64,000 nucleotides of DNA from an uncultured Geobacteraceae bacterium (lineage in GTDB: Bacteria; Desulfobacterota; Desulfuromonadia; Geobacterales; Pseudopelobacteraceae): assembly GCA_903939115.1 (NCBI GenBank), contig CAJAFV010000065.1:1-64000 (forward strand). Direction: 5' to 3'. The position numbers and the translations under genes are program-made. Below the pieces are notes generated by a model that was not told the origin of the DNA, made no database searches, and saw nothing but the letters and a program-made list of their open reading frames with translations. Positions 27,381-37,566 of the stretch are shown here, one piece after another. The number at the start of each line of letters is the position of its first letter. The first letter of the stretch is position 1.

Positions 27381-28223
27381 ATGGAAAGGAAAATGTTTAC
27401 CAACAGTCTGAGCTGTTTGATTGGTATATTCCTGATGCTTCCCGGCATCTGCCTGGCAGCGGACACTATCACTATCAATGGTTCCGGAAGCGCCCTTGAT
27501 ATGATGAAACCGATGATTGCGGCGTATCAGAAAAACAATAAAACCGTGCGGATCACGATAGAGAAACCACTCGGCAGCTCCGGGGCCATCAAGGCACTGT
27601 TCGGCGGCGCCCTGGACATGGTGCTGAGCAGTAGACCGCTCAAGCCGGAAGAGGAGTCCAGGGGAGCTCGTCAGCAGATATACGGCAAAACGCCGCTGGT
27701 CATTATCGTTGAAAAAAATGTTCCCGCAAAGAACATCACGACAAAGGAACTGGAAGATATCTATACCGGCAAAAGTACCACCTGGCCGAACGGAGAAATC
27801 ATTCGGGTCGTGTTGCGTCCCAATGAAGATATTGACACCAAAATACTGAGTTCTCTCTCCCCCGGCATGGGAAATGCTATTAAAGCGGCCAAGTCACGCC
27901 CCGGCATGATCGCTGCCGTTACCGACCCGGAGGCCTACACAACAGTATCAAAAGTATCCGGCGGGCTTGGGGCTACCGGATTACCCAGCATAATTACTGA
28001 AAAACTTCCGGTGACTTCCCTGACACTGAACGGTATTGAGGCGTCTCCGCAAACACTTGCCAGCGGCGCTTACCCACTCGCAAAAGAAATCATCATTGTC
28101 ACATCTCCAAAAACGCCACCTGCTGCCAAAAAATTAATCAGCTTTATGCTTTCCGCCCCAGGTCGCGCCATTGCAGGCAAGAGCGGCGTTCTTGTCACCA
28201 CCGGAGCGACAGTGCTCAAATGA
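27381..28223 (+). CDS. PstS/ModA-like periplasmic substrate-binding protein
   Basis: A 280-residue exported protein with signal peptide (about 1-26, ending CLA-ADT) and a PBP-II fold of the phosphate-binding type: TITINGSGSALDMMKPMIAAYQ with the GSGS anion loop, GGALDMVLSSRPLKPEE, and TTKELEDIYTGKSTTWPNGE, a PstS-family hallmark. No ABC permease follows; instead its stop overlaps the start of a membrane GGDEF/EAL protein by 4 bp (ATGA). It is therefore more likely the ligand sensor of that signalling protein than a transporter component. The ligand is probably an oxyanion. Confidence 0.82.
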   Translation: MERKMFTNSLSCLIGIFLMLPGICLAADTITINGSGSALDMMKPMIAAYQKNNKTVRITIEKPLGSSGAIKALFGGALDMVLSSRPLKPEEESRGARQQIYGKTPLVIIVEKNVPAKNITTKELEDIYTGKSTTWPNGEIIRVVLRPNEDIDTKILSSLSPGMGNAIKAAKSRPGMIAAVTDPEAYTTVSKVSGGLGATGLPSIITEKLPVTSLTLNGIEASPQTLASGAYPLAKEIIIVTSPKTPPAAKKLISFMLSAPGRAIAGKSGVLVTTGATVLK

Positions 28224-30418
28224 CTAAGTCAAGCCGCCCTATACATCAGTTGACACTTTTTCTTGTCCTGGGAGTGTCTGTGCTGATCGCGGTGTTGATC
28301 CCAAGCGCTTTTTTCCTGATGTCGTATCAGGGTATGCAAAGCAGTCTCAAATCCGAAACGGAACTCACCGCAAACTCAGTGAACAGCATTGTCCACTCTA
28401 ACCAGAAAACGTGGCGTTTTGAGGAACTCCGCCTTTCCGAATTGCTTGAACGGGCATCTCACGACAAGGTTCCGCAGACGGTTCTGATACGGGACAGCGA
28501 AAACGAAATAGTTGCAAAAAGTGGCGCAATTCCTCCGAGCCTTACCATTTCAAATGTGCTCAATATTTACGATGCCGGCACCATAGTCGGAAAAATCGAG
28601 GTATACCGCTCACTGCTGCCATTATTGAAAAGTACCACCATGGTCGCTTTCGGCTCCATATCCTTTGGAGCAATCCTTTTTTTCTTTTTTCGGGAATTGC
28701 CTCTGAGGACAATCAAAAAAGCATTCCAGACGATTGCGGAGAGTGAAAAAAAATATCATTCACTGTACGAAACCATGCGGGAGGGAATGGCACTGCACCG
28801 GGTAAATTATGGCGAAAACGGGGAGTTTTCCTCCCTCACCGTGATCGATATCAACCCCAGTTGCGCAGCCATGTTCGCCTCTAATGGACAGCAAATTGTC
28901 GGCGGCAGCAGCTTTCTGCTTTTTGGCGATGTTTTTAAGGAGTTTCTTTCTGAGCGGCTGATGATTCTGGAACGTGGAGAGACCCTGTTATTTGACCTGC
29001 AGTTGCCCGGCACAGACAGTTTCTTCAATATCCAGGTATTTTCTCCCGCCAAGGGATTGGTTGCAACCCTGCTCGAAGACATCACTGAAAGCAGGAAATC
29101 GGAACAACAAATTCAGAAGATGGCCTATTTTGATACACTCACCGACCTTCCCAACCGCGCCCTGTTCTACGACCGCATAAATCAGGCCATAGCCAACGCC
29201 AGTCGGGACAATAGCAGCCTGGCGGTACTGTTCCTCGACCTTGATCATTTCAAAAACATTAACGACACCCTGGGGCATTCCATCGGCGATGAACTGCTGG
29301 TCGAAGTGGCCCAGCGCCTGAATAAGCACATCCGTACGAGCGACACCCTCGCCCGCCTGGGAGGAGATGAGTTTGTTGTTGTCATCACACGCCTCGGTGA
29401 GCAACTGAACGCAACCAGCGTTGCCCAGAAATTGGTCGACTCAATTCAAAGACCTTTCACCATCAAAGAAAATGAGCTGCATATTACCGCCAGCGTCGGC
29501 ATCTCACTGTTTCCGAACGATGGCACCGATGCGGAAACGCTCATCAGGCATGCCGATATGGCGATGTACTCCTCAAAGGAATCTGGCCGCAACGCTTTTA
29601 ATTTCTTTTCCCCGATCATGAACCAGAAAGCGATCACCCGAATGGAGAATGAGTTGGGACTGCACTACGCTCTGGAGCGGGAAGAGTTTTTCCTCGAATA
29701 CCAGCCGATCATCTGTGCGAGCACCGGGACCATAGCGGCCGCAGAAGCGCTTGTGCGCTGGAATCATCCCACACGCGGCAGAATTCCGCCAATAGACTTT
29801 ATCACTCTGGCAGAAGAGACGGGAATGATCCTTCCGCTGGGAGAATGGGTACTGCGGTCCGTCTGCAGAACCATGAAACTCTGGAATGATGCCGGTCTCC
29901 CCCGGATCAGGTATTGCGTTAATGTGTCCAGCCGACAGATTGAACAGCAGAATTTTCCTGAAACGGTTCGCGCCGTTCTGCAAGAGACAGGCGCCAATGC
30001 GTCACAGCTGGAGATCGAGCTTACCGAAAGCTGCCTGGTCTCAAACATTGAAAAAAATATTTTAGATGTATTCGGTATGCGGAAGTGGGGCATCACCATC
30101 GCTATTGACGACTTTGGCACCGGCTACTCATCGCTGAGCTACATCAAGACGCTCCCTATCGACCATATCAAGATAGACCGCGCATTTGTTACCGATATCT
30201 GCACAAACGTTCAGGATCAGGCGATTGTAGAGGCCATTATTACCATGTCGCAAAAACTCGGCATTAATAATATCGCCGAAGGGGTTGAGACGCGTGAACA
30301 GCTGGAATTTCTGCAAGCACAGGGATGCAGCGAAATTCAGGGCTATTACTACCATCGTCCGCTATCTGTGGAAGAGTTCGAAAAGCTATTGAGAATTGAG
30401 ACGACGAGGCTCGATTAG
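28220..30418 (+). CDS. Membrane GGDEF-EAL cyclic-di-GMP signalling protein
   Basis: A 732-residue bifunctional-type protein. Two membrane segments (about residues 12-35 and 135-155) flank a periplasmic sensor of about 100 residues. A PAS-like domain (about 180-290) leads to a GGDEF domain with intact GGDEF (about residue 380) and an EAL domain with intact EAL (about 507) and DDFGTGYSSL. Both synthetic and hydrolytic activities are possible. Translational overlap with the upstream binding protein suggests that ligand-loaded binding protein contacts the periplasmic loop and sets c-di-GMP level. Confidence 0.9.
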   Translation: MTKSSRPIHQLTLFLVLGVSVLIAVLIPSAFFLMSYQGMQSSLKSETELTANSVNSIVHSNQKTWRFEELRLSELLERASHDKVPQTVLIRDSENEIVAKSGAIPPSLTISNVLNIYDAGTIVGKIEVYRSLLPLLKSTTMVAFGSISFGAILFFFFRELPLRTIKKAFQTIAESEKKYHSLYETMREGMALHRVNYGENGEFSSLTVIDINPSCAAMFASNGQQIVGGSSFLLFGDVFKEFLSERLMILERGETLLFDLQLPGTDSFFNIQVFSPAKGLVATLLEDITESRKSEQQIQKMAYFDTLTDLPNRALFYDRINQAIANASRDNSSLAVLFLDLDHFKNINDTLGHSIGDELLVEVAQRLNKHIRTSDTLARLGGDEFVVVITRLGEQLNATSVAQKLVDSIQRPFTIKENELHITASVGISLFPNDGTDAETLIRHADMAMYSSKESGRNAFNFFSPIMNQKAITRMENELGLHYALEREEFFLEYQPIICASTGTIAAAEALVRWNHPTRGRIPPIDFITLAEETGMILPLGEWVLRSVCRTMKLWNDAGLPRIRYCVNVSSRQIEQQNFPETVRAVLQETGANASQLEIELTESCLVSNIEKNILDVFGMRKWGITIAIDDFGTGYSSLSYIKTLPIDHIKIDRAFVTDICTNVQDQAIVEAIITMSQKLGINNIAEGVETREQLEFLQAQGCSEIQGYYYHRPLSVEEFEKLLRIETTRLD

Positions 30419-30498
30419 CCCAACCTTATTTAAGCAGTAAGTGTCGCATTTGAATATAATCCAATCTTGATACTTTCTTGATATCATTGCCACACCTC

Positions 30499-30526
30499 TT
30501 GACACCCCTTTGATGCGAAATAATCT
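30499..30526 (+). promoter_or_regulatory. Possible promoter of the KimA-like permease gene
   Basis: TTGACA (30499-30504), 16 bp, TAATCT (30521-30526), followed by a short palindrome CTACAGTACGTATGTAG. Spacing is slightly short and the -10 box is weak. Confidence 0.4.
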
Positions 30527-30564
30527 ACAGTACGTATGTAGAAAAAGCTGAATAAGGGGTGACA

Positions 30565-32547
30565 ATGGGAAATCAAGCATCTCAAGAATCCGTATCTCTG
30601 TTACAGAAAATAATTCGTGCCATTATAGGCGCCCCCAAACACCTTAAAGATCCCCAACTGTTCCACAAGATGTCACTGATACCGGTCCTGGCCTGGATCG
30701 GATTAGGGGCGGACGGACTGTCATCCTCGGCTTACGGTCCCGAAGAAGCCTTTAAGGCCTTGGGGCAACACACCTACCTGGCGGTATTCCTCGGACTTGC
30801 CACAGCGTTGACAGTCTTCATCATCTCCTACGCCTATTCGCGCATCATTGAGCACTTTCCCCACGGCGGAGGCGGCTACATCGTGGCCACCCATATGCTG
30901 GGGGAGAAGGCCGGGGTAGTATCGGGCAGCGCCCTCCTGGTTGACTACATATTGACTATCACCGTTTCGGTTGCTGCCTGCGTGGATGCTCTCTTCAGCT
31001 ATATTCCTCAGGAACTGCATCCTTACAAGGTGCCGGTTGCCTGCCTGCTGCTGGTGCTGTTGATCGTCCTCAACATTCGCGGCGTCAAGGAGTCCATTGC
31101 CGTGCTGGCTCCGATCTTTATTATCTTCATCGTGACCCACCTGCTGATGCTGCTTTATGGCATCTTTGCACACACCGATCGATTTGCTCCGTTGGCCAAC
31201 GAAGTGCACAACAACTTCGGTCATGATCTCTCTACAATTGGTGGTTTCGGCATATTGATGCTCTTTTTACGGGCCTACTCCCTTGGTGGTGGTACCTACA
31301 CCGGTATTGAAGCTGTCTCAAACGGCATGCAGATCATGCGCGAACCTCGTGTCCAGAGCGGCAAGCGAACTATGATCTACCTGGCCACCTCACTTGCCTT
31401 CACCGCAGGACTCCTCTTTCTCTGCTACTCGCTGGTGGGTGTCAAACCGGTAGAGGGTAAAACTCTCAATGCGGTGCTGGCCGATGGCCTGTTTGCCTCC
31501 TGGCCCATGGGGCACTGGCTGGCGTTTATTACAATTTTTTCAGAGGGCGCGCTGTTGCTGGTGGCCGTTCAGACGGGATTCGTAGATGGGCCGCGTGTCA
31601 TGGCAAATATGGCGGTAGATTCCTGGTTTCCGCACCGTTTCGCGTCACTTTCGGTGCGTCTGACCATGCGAAACGGCATCGTATTGATGGGCGTTTCCGC
31701 CATATTGCTCCTGATCTACACCAAGGGGTCGGTTTCGGCTATGATCGTAATGTATTCCATCAATGTCTTTCTGACATTTTCCCTTTCACAACTCGGCATG
31801 TCCAAATTTTTCATTCAGCGCCGGAAAGACGATCCACAGTGGCTGCGCCATCTAAGCGTGCATCTAGTGGGTCTGGTGCTCTGCGCCACCATCCTGATCA
31901 TTACGGTCATCGAAAAATTCGCCGAGGGTGGCTGGCTGACCGTGCTGATCACCTCACTGGTGATCGGACTCTGTTACTTGATCAAAGGACATTATCTGCG
32001 TGTCAGGCAAGGGATGAAGGATCTGGATGAGACCCTGTTGGACGTGCCGGTATCATCACATGGAGAACCACCGGCAATCGACCATAGTGCACCTACCGCC
32101 ATTCAGCTGGTCTCGGGGTATAGCGGCTTTGGGGTGCATACGCTCTTCTCGATCCTCACAACGTTTCCCAAGACCTACAAAAACGTGATCTTCGTTTCGG
32201 TGGCCTTGATCGACTCCGGTTCCTTCAAGGGGGCCGAGGAGATTGAAGCGCTGGAGATATCGGTAAAGACAAGCCTGGAAAAATATGTTGCAATGGCGCA
32301 TAAACTCGGATTTGCCGCCGACTACCGAACAGCACTGGCGACCGATGTTGTTGAAAGTGCTGTTGATCTATGCAAACAAGTGTCCGAAGAGTTCCCGCGT
32401 TCCACGGTTTTCACCGGCCAGATCACCTTCCGGCTTGAAAAGTATTATCACCGCCTGTTACACAATGAAACTGCATTTGCCATCCAGCGCCGACTTCAGT
32501 GGGATGGCCTGACTACGGTGATTATGCCGATTCGTGTGAGAACCTGA
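30565..32547 (+). CDS. APC-superfamily permease, KimA-like potassium transporter
   Basis: A 660-residue membrane protein. About twelve hydrophobic segments occupy residues 30-490, starting with GLGADGLSSSAYGPEEAF, which resembles the SSDALSSVAYGTE opening of KimA; a hydrophilic C-terminal domain (about 500-660) follows. KimA-type APC transporters import potassium. The gene lies directly ahead of kdpABCDE, which supports potassium as substrate, although other APC permeases carry amino acids. ATG 30565 follows AATAAGGGG; a GTG 6 bp upstream is also possible. An intrinsic terminator ends the gene. Confidence 0.75.
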   Translation: MGNQASQESVSLLQKIIRAIIGAPKHLKDPQLFHKMSLIPVLAWIGLGADGLSSSAYGPEEAFKALGQHTYLAVFLGLATALTVFIISYAYSRIIEHFPHGGGGYIVATHMLGEKAGVVSGSALLVDYILTITVSVAACVDALFSYIPQELHPYKVPVACLLLVLLIVLNIRGVKESIAVLAPIFIIFIVTHLLMLLYGIFAHTDRFAPLANEVHNNFGHDLSTIGGFGILMLFLRAYSLGGGTYTGIEAVSNGMQIMREPRVQSGKRTMIYLATSLAFTAGLLFLCYSLVGVKPVEGKTLNAVLADGLFASWPMGHWLAFITIFSEGALLLVAVQTGFVDGPRVMANMAVDSWFPHRFASLSVRLTMRNGIVLMGVSAILLLIYTKGSVSAMIVMYSINVFLTFSLSQLGMSKFFIQRRKDDPQWLRHLSVHLVGLVLCATILIITVIEKFAEGGWLTVLITSLVIGLCYLIKGHYLRVRQGMKDLDETLLDVPVSSHGEPPAIDHSAPTAIQLVSGYSGFGVHTLFSILTTFPKTYKNVIFVSVALIDSGSFKGAEEIEALEISVKTSLEKYVAMAHKLGFAADYRTALATDVVESAVDLCKQVSEEFPRSTVFTGQITFRLEKYYHRLLHNETAFAIQRRLQWDGLTTVIMPIRVRT

Positions 32548-32580
32548 TACCTGTATACCTTCAAAAAAAAACAATATCCG

Positions 32581-32611
32581 AGGGAGTTCCGATGTGGAAC
32601 TCCCTTTTTTT
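32581..32611 (+). terminator. Intrinsic terminator of the KimA-like gene
   Basis: AGGGAGTTCC (32581-32590), loop GATGT, GGAACTCCCT (32596-32605) and a run of seven T. It separates the permease from the kdp operon. Confidence 0.93.
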
Positions 32612-32718
32612 ATCTTGATAAAAAATTGACGTTCCAGACCTGCATTTTGACACCCATTTTATGTTCATTTTGCTACCTTGAAACTAGGGAATACATCATG
32701 AGAGGCAAGGAGTGAATC

Positions 32719-32958
32719 ATGAAAGCATATCTGTTTAACAATGAAAATGGCCTCTACGAAGGAGAAACTTTCGAAGAACCTGATATGCTTAAGTACGAAG
32801 AGGGTATAACGTCTGTTCCCCCACCAGAATATGAGCATGGTCAGGTGCCGGTGTTTGACCGGCAGAGGAATGAATGGGCCGTAATACCGGTTGCCATAGC
32901 CAAGCAGTTGCTTCAAATCAATGATGCGAACACGGAGAGAAATCATGAACAGTTATGA
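32719..32958 (+). CDS. Small unknown protein ahead of kdpA
   Basis: A 79-residue acidic soluble protein with no signal peptide, membrane segment or cysteine. The middle reads [24 protein letters not shown], vaguely like the N-terminal domain of phage tail-assembly proteins. It is preceded by GGCAAGGAGTGAATC, a strong ribosome site, and its last 14 bases overlap kdpA, so it is probably the first kdp cistron. It is not KdpF, which is a single membrane helix. Function unknown. Confidence 0.65.
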   Translation: MKAYLFNNENGLYEGETFEEPDMLKYEEGITSVPPPEYEHGQVPVFDRQRNEWAVIPVAIAKQLLQINDANTERNHEQL

Positions 32959-34726
32959 ATGGCTGCAAATAATCATCTTTTTTGTCGTATTATTGGCCTT
33001 GGTCAAGCCGCTCGGCAGCTTCATAGCCAAGGTCTTCCAAGGTGAACGTACCTTTCTGTCCCCCGTCCTGATTCCCTACGAAAAGTTGATCTACCGCATC
33101 AGCGGAGTAAAACCGGAAGAAGATATGGGGTGGCAACGCTACGCAGGCTCCGTACTTCTCTTTAACCTGGCGTTGCTCGTATCACTCTTCGTCATGTTGA
33201 TGACCCAGCACCTGCTGCCGCTCAATCCGCAAAAAGTTCCGGCATTCACGTGGCAGTTGGCGCTCAACACTGCGATCAGCTTTGTGACCAACACCAACTG
33301 GCAGGCGTATGTGGGAGAGCAGGCGGCCAGCTACTTTACCCAAATGGTCGGCTTGGCGGTACATAACTTCGTCTCCGCCGCCACCGGCATGGCGATAGCT
33401 GTTGCCGTGATCCGCGGCTTTGTGCGGCGCAAAACATCCCTGCTGGGCAACTTCTGGGTCGATATGACCCGCTGTACCCTCTACATCCTCCTGCCGATCT
33501 CCATCATCGCTGCCTCCGTGCTGGTTTCCCAAGGCGTGATTCAAAATTTTAGCGATTATAAAACAGTTCCGCTGGTTCAGTCCACCAACTATGACAAGCC
33601 AAAATTGGACGACAAAGGGACCCCGATCAAGGATGCTGCCGACAAACCGGTTACCGAGAACGTGGTCGTCAAGGAGGTACAGATTCCCATGGGGCCGGTG
33701 GCCTCGCAGGAAGCGATCAAAGAACTGGGAACCAATGGCGGAGGCTTCTTGAATGCCAACTCAGCCCATCCATTTGAGAACCCCACACCACTTTCCAATA
33801 TGTTGGAGATCTTGCTGATCCTGTTGATCCCCGGCGCATTGACTTACACCTTCGGGGTCATGGTGGGCAACACCCGCCAGGGATGGATGCTGCTGGGGGT
33901 GATGCTGGTGATACTGGTGGGCTGTTTCGGTGTCCTGCAGGGTGTTGAAAGCAGCGGTAATCCGCTGGTGGCCAAGTTGGGCGTACAGAGTATCAACATG
34001 GAAGGTAAGGAGGTCCGCTTCGGCATGGCGGGGAGTAATCTCTTCACGGTGGCCACCACCGGAACCTCCTGCGGAGCGGTCAATACCATGCATGACTCAC
34101 TCACTCCTATCGGCGGTATGATCCCGCTCTCCCTGATTCTGCTTGGTGAAATCATCTTTGGCGGGGTCGGTTCAGGTCTCTACACCATGCTGGCCTTCGC
34201 CATCATCGCAGTCTTCGTCTCCGGTCTGATGATCGGTCGCACGCCGGAATACCTCGGCAAGAAGATCGAGGTGCGTGAGATGTGGATGTCGATTCTCGTC
34301 ATCCTGACCGCCGGTATTACGGTACTGATCCTGTCGGGCATCGCCATGATCACACCGCAGGCTGTGGCATCCATGGCCAACCCCGGCGCCCACGGTCTCT
34401 CCGAGGTACTCTACGCCGTGGCGTCCATGGCCAACAACAACGGCAGTGCCTTTGCCGGGTTGAACGCTAACGTCAATTTCTTCAACCTATTCGGCTATCT
34501 GGCTATGACAGTTGGTCGTTATGTCCCGGCGATCGCGGTATTGGCTATGGCAGGTTCTCTGGCCGAAAAGAAGTATGTCCCCCCCAGTTTGGGCACTTTG
34601 CCAACCGACAAGGCACCCTTTGCTATCTGGCTGACGCTGGTAATTCTGATTGTTGGAGCACTGACCTTCTTCCCTGCGCTGGCTTTGGGGCCGATAGTTG
34701 AACATTTGATGATGGTGGGGACATAA
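32945..34726 (+). CDS. kdpA: Potassium-transporting ATPase subunit KdpA
   Basis: A 593-residue potassium channel-like subunit of the KdpFABC P-type ATPase. The four pore-loop signatures are recognisable, including [60 protein letters not shown] and [14 protein letters not shown] 32945 follows CGGAGAGAAATC; it overlaps the upstream small gene. No KdpF-sized open frame was seen. Confidence 0.97.
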   Translation: MNSYEWLQIIIFFVVLLALVKPLGSFIAKVFQGERTFLSPVLIPYEKLIYRISGVKPEEDMGWQRYAGSVLLFNLALLVSLFVMLMTQHLLPLNPQKVPAFTWQLALNTAISFVTNTNWQAYVGEQAASYFTQMVGLAVHNFVSAATGMAIAVAVIRGFVRRKTSLLGNFWVDMTRCTLYILLPISIIAASVLVSQGVIQNFSDYKTVPLVQSTNYDKPKLDDKGTPIKDAADKPVTENVVVKEVQIPMGPVASQEAIKELGTNGGGFLNANSAHPFENPTPLSNMLEILLILLIPGALTYTFGVMVGNTRQGWMLLGVMLVILVGCFGVLQGVESSGNPLVAKLGVQSINMEGKEVRFGMAGSNLFTVATTGTSCGAVNTMHDSLTPIGGMIPLSLILLGEIIFGGVGSGLYTMLAFAIIAVFVSGLMIGRTPEYLGKKIEVREMWMSILVILTAGITVLILSGIAMITPQAVASMANPGAHGLSEVLYAVASMANNNGSAFAGLNANVNFFNLFGYLAMTVGRYVPAIAVLAMAGSLAEKKYVPPSLGTLPTDKAPFAIWLTLVILIVGALTFFPALALGPIVEHLMMVGT

Positions 34727-34801
34727 CCCCTCCCGGCCTCTCCTTATCTTAAGGGGAGGAGAAAAGGCTCCCCCTCTTAAAGATCAGAGAGGGGGTTGGG
34801 G
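34727..34801. repeat. C/G-rich double hairpin repeat between kdpA and kdpB
   Basis: CCTCTCCTTATC/TAAGGGGAGG and CCCCCTCT/AGAGAGGGGG form two stem-loops in tandem, a REP-like intercistronic unit. It may set the relative level of kdpA and kdpB message. Confidence 0.65.
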
Positions 34802-34831
34802 GGAGTTATGAAAACGCAAGGAGAACACAAT

Positions 34832-36898
34832 ATGTCAAAACCAATCCAACAACCGAAATCGGCCTTTGATACTGAACTCATGAAGGGTGCCTTGCTTGAT
34901 TCACTTAAAAAGCTTGATCCCCGTACTCTCTGGCGCAATCCCGTCATGCTCTGTGTCGAGATTGCCAGCCTTATCACCCTGGTCACCTTTGTCATGTCAC
35001 TGACTGGCGCCAACAAGGAACCGGCCTGGTTTACCGGCAGTGTTTCCATCTGGCTCTGGCTGACCGTTATTTTCTCTACCTTTGCCGAGGCGCTGGCCGA
35101 GGGACGCGGTAAAGCCCGTGCCGCCAGTTTGCGCAAAAGCCGCACCGATGTAACTGCCAAAAAAGTGGAGAAGCCTGAATTTGGAGGTAACTTCACAACT
35201 ATTGGCGCCAGCCAGCTTCGCAAAGGGGATTTAATTCTGGTAGAGCCACATGAAATGATCGCCGGCGATGGCGACGTAGCGGCCGGAGCAGCCCTGATCA
35301 ACGAGTCGGCTGTGACCGGAGAGTCAGCTCCGGTGATCCGCGAATCGGGTGGGGATCGCAGTGCCGTCACCGGTGGTACTACAGTCATTTCCAGCTCAAT
35401 TATCGTCAGGATTACCGCCAATCCGGGAGAAACCTTCCTGGACAAGATGATCGGTCTTATTGAGGGAGCCAAACGGCGTAAGACCCCGAACGAGGTGGCT
35501 CTCGAAGTGCTGCTGATCGCCCTGACCGTGGTCTTTCTGCTGGTCTGCATCAACATCAGCCCGCTCTCCATCTACAGCGTCAAGGCGGCAGGCCACGGAA
35601 CACCGGTCTCGCTGACCATCCTGGTAGCCTTATTCGTCTGCCTGGCGCCAACTACCATCGCAGCACTGTTGCCTGCTATCGGCATCGCAGGCATGGATCG
35701 ACTGTTCCAGAAGAATGTCATAGCTCTTTCAGGACGAGCCATTGAAGCGGCAGGCGATGTCAACGTTCTGCTATTGGACAAGACCGGCACTATCACCCAT
35801 GGCAATCGTCAGGCGGTGGCATTTGTTCCGGTTGGCGGGCACAATGAGCGGGAACTGGCCGAAGCGGCTCTGATGGCGTCGTTGGCCGACGAGACTCCGG
35901 AAGGACGCAGTGTGGTCGTATTGGCCAAAGAGAAACATGGTCTGAGCAGGGAGACTCCGAGTGAAGCCGAGGTGGTTGAGTTCAGCGCCGACACACGCCT
36001 TTCCGGTATAAACCTGGCTGGCAATCAGTACCGTAAGGGCGCTTCAGATTCGACTATTGCATTTGTCAAAAAACTGGGTTGTACAGCTATTCCCGCCGAC
36101 CTTGCCGAAGTTGTCGACCGTGTAGCCCGTGCTGGCGCCACGCCGTTAGTGGTTTGCAAAGGTTGTGAGATCCTGGGTGTCATTAACCTGAAGGACATCG
36201 TCAAGGCCGGTATCCAGGAGCGCTTCCTGCAACTGCGCAGCATGGGAATAAAAACGGTCATGATCACCGGCGACAACCCGCTGACGGCCGCAGCAATAGC
36301 CGCCGAGGCCCAGGTGGACGATTTTCTGGCCCAGGCCAAACCGGAGGAAAAACTGCGCCTTATCCGTGAGTATCAGGAGCAGGGTTACATGGTGGCCATG
36401 ACCGGCGACGGGACCAACGACGCCCCGGCTCTGGCCCAGGCGGATGTGGCTGTAGCCATGAACACTGGTACTCAGCCGGCCCGCGAGGCAGCCAATATCA
36501 TCGACCTGGACAGTAACCCGACAAAACTGCTGGATATCGTTGAGGTTGGCAAGCAAATCCTGATGACCCGTGGCAACCTAACCACCTTCAGTATCTCCAA
36601 CGACATAGCCAAGTACTTCGCCATCATCCCGGCGGCGCTGCTTTCGATCTATCCCCAGTTGGGCGTACTGAACGTGATGAGATTGGCCAGTCCCTTCAGC
36701 GCCATCCTGTCAGCGGTCATCTTCAACGCCATCATCATCCCGATGCTGGTACCGCTGGCCTTGAAGGGGACCAAGTTCCGCCCCATGCCGGCCGAGAAGC
36801 TGCTGATCCATAACCTGCTGATCTACGGTGTAGGTGGGATTATTGCCCCGTTTGTTGGGATCAAGGCGATTGATATGTGCATCGGGTTGTTAGTGTAA
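34832..36898 (+). CDS. kdpB: Potassium-transporting P-type ATPase subunit KdpB
   Basis: A 688-residue catalytic subunit. The phosphorylated aspartate is in [10 protein letters not shown], the actuator loop is [10 protein letters not shown], and the hinge is [10 protein letters not shown]; membrane segments surround these as in other Kdp ATPases. It hydrolyses ATP to drive potassium through KdpA. ATG 34832 follows AAGGAGAACACAAT and is preferred to an upstream in-frame start inside the repeat. Confidence 0.97.
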   Translation: MSKPIQQPKSAFDTELMKGALLDSLKKLDPRTLWRNPVMLCVEIASLITLVTFVMSLTGANKEPAWFTGSVSIWLWLTVIFSTFAEALAEGRGKARAASLRKSRTDVTAKKVEKPEFGGNFTTIGASQLRKGDLILVEPHEMIAGDGDVAAGAALINESAVTGESAPVIRESGGDRSAVTGGTTVISSSIIVRITANPGETFLDKMIGLIEGAKRRKTPNEVALEVLLIALTVVFLLVCINISPLSIYSVKAAGHGTPVSLTILVALFVCLAPTTIAALLPAIGIAGMDRLFQKNVIALSGRAIEAAGDVNVLLLDKTGTITHGNRQAVAFVPVGGHNERELAEAALMASLADETPEGRSVVVLAKEKHGLSRETPSEAEVVEFSADTRLSGINLAGNQYRKGASDSTIAFVKKLGCTAIPADLAEVVDRVARAGATPLVVCKGCEILGVINLKDIVKAGIQERFLQLRSMGIKTVMITGDNPLTAAAIAAEAQVDDFLAQAKPEEKLRLIREYQEQGYMVAMTGDGTNDAPALAQADVAVAMNTGTQPAREAANIIDLDSNPTKLLDIVEVGKQILMTRGNLTTFSISNDIAKYFAIIPAALLSIYPQLGVLNVMRLASPFSAILSAVIFNAIIIPMLVPLALKGTKFRPMPAEKLLIHNLLIYGVGGIIAPFVGIKAIDMCIGLLV

Positions 36899-36911
36899 GT
36901 GCAAGAATTGA

Positions 36912-36987
36912 ATGTAGGGACGCATTGCATGCGCCCTTGTGGCAATAGCCATCAATCAGGCCAGGGCGGACGCAGTCCGCCCCTACG
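36912..36987. repeat. Palindromic repeat between kdpB and kdpC
   Basis: GTAGGGACGCATTGCATGCGCCC and AGGGCGGACGCAGTCCGCCCCTAC are internally palindromic arms and pair with each other at their ends (GTAGGG/CCCTAC). The sequence type is found dispersed in many bacterial genomes; it does not encode the start of kdpC. Confidence 0.65.
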
Positions 36988-37000
36988 AAAGGATAAAACA

Positions 37001-37564
37001 ATGAAAGATATAAAATCAGCCATACTGCTCTTCATCATTTTAACAATCATCTGCGGCGGCATATATCCAGCAATAGTCACTGGTGTCGCCTACGCATTGT
37101 TTCCCAACCAGGCCAAGGGAAGCTTCATAACTGACAAGGCGGGCAAAGAGCTTGGTTCGAGCCTTATTGGTCAGCCCTTCTCCGACCCGAAATATTTCTG
37201 GCCGCGCCCATCCGCCACGAGTGATTTCGGCTTCAACGCCATGGCTTCCGGTGGCTCCAACGCCGGACCGACCAATCCCGACTACCTGAAAACGGTGGGA
37301 GATAGGGTCAAGGCACTTCGCGATACCGGTGTGACAGGCAAAATTCCTGCCGATCTGGCGCAGGCCTCGGCCAGTGGACTCGATCCGCACATTACACCCG
37401 ACTCGGCCTTGCTGCAGGTGCCACGTGTTGCCAAAGCACGCGGCGTATCTAACGAGATAGTGATAAAGGCTGTTGAGCACTCTATTGAAGGTCGCCAACT
37501 GGGCTTTATGGGGACTCCACGGGTAAATGTGCTTGAATTAAATCTAATGTTGGATAAGCTGTAG
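37001..37564 (+). CDS. kdpC: Potassium-transporting ATPase subunit KdpC
   Basis: A 187-residue KdpC with one N-terminal membrane helix (about residues 5-28, IKSAILLFIILTIICGGIYP) and a periplasmic domain with the family motif GQPFSDPKYFWPRPSATSDFGFNA and the C-terminal VNVLELNLMLDKL. It stabilises the KdpAB complex. ATG 37001 follows AAAGGATAAAACA; an earlier in-frame start would run through the repeat and is rejected. Confidence 0.95.
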   Translation: MKDIKSAILLFIILTIICGGIYPAIVTGVAYALFPNQAKGSFITDKAGKELGSSLIGQPFSDPKYFWPRPSATSDFGFNAMASGGSNAGPTNPDYLKTVGDRVKALRDTGVTGKIPADLAQASASGLDPHITPDSALLQVPRVAKARGVSNEIVIKAVEHSIEGRQLGFMGTPRVNVLELNLMLDKL

Positions 37565-37566
37565 TC

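Noticed and set aside
36899-37000. N-terminal extension of KdpC
   Set aside because: It would translate a palindromic repeat; the internal ATG 37001 has a good ribosome site and gives the normal length.
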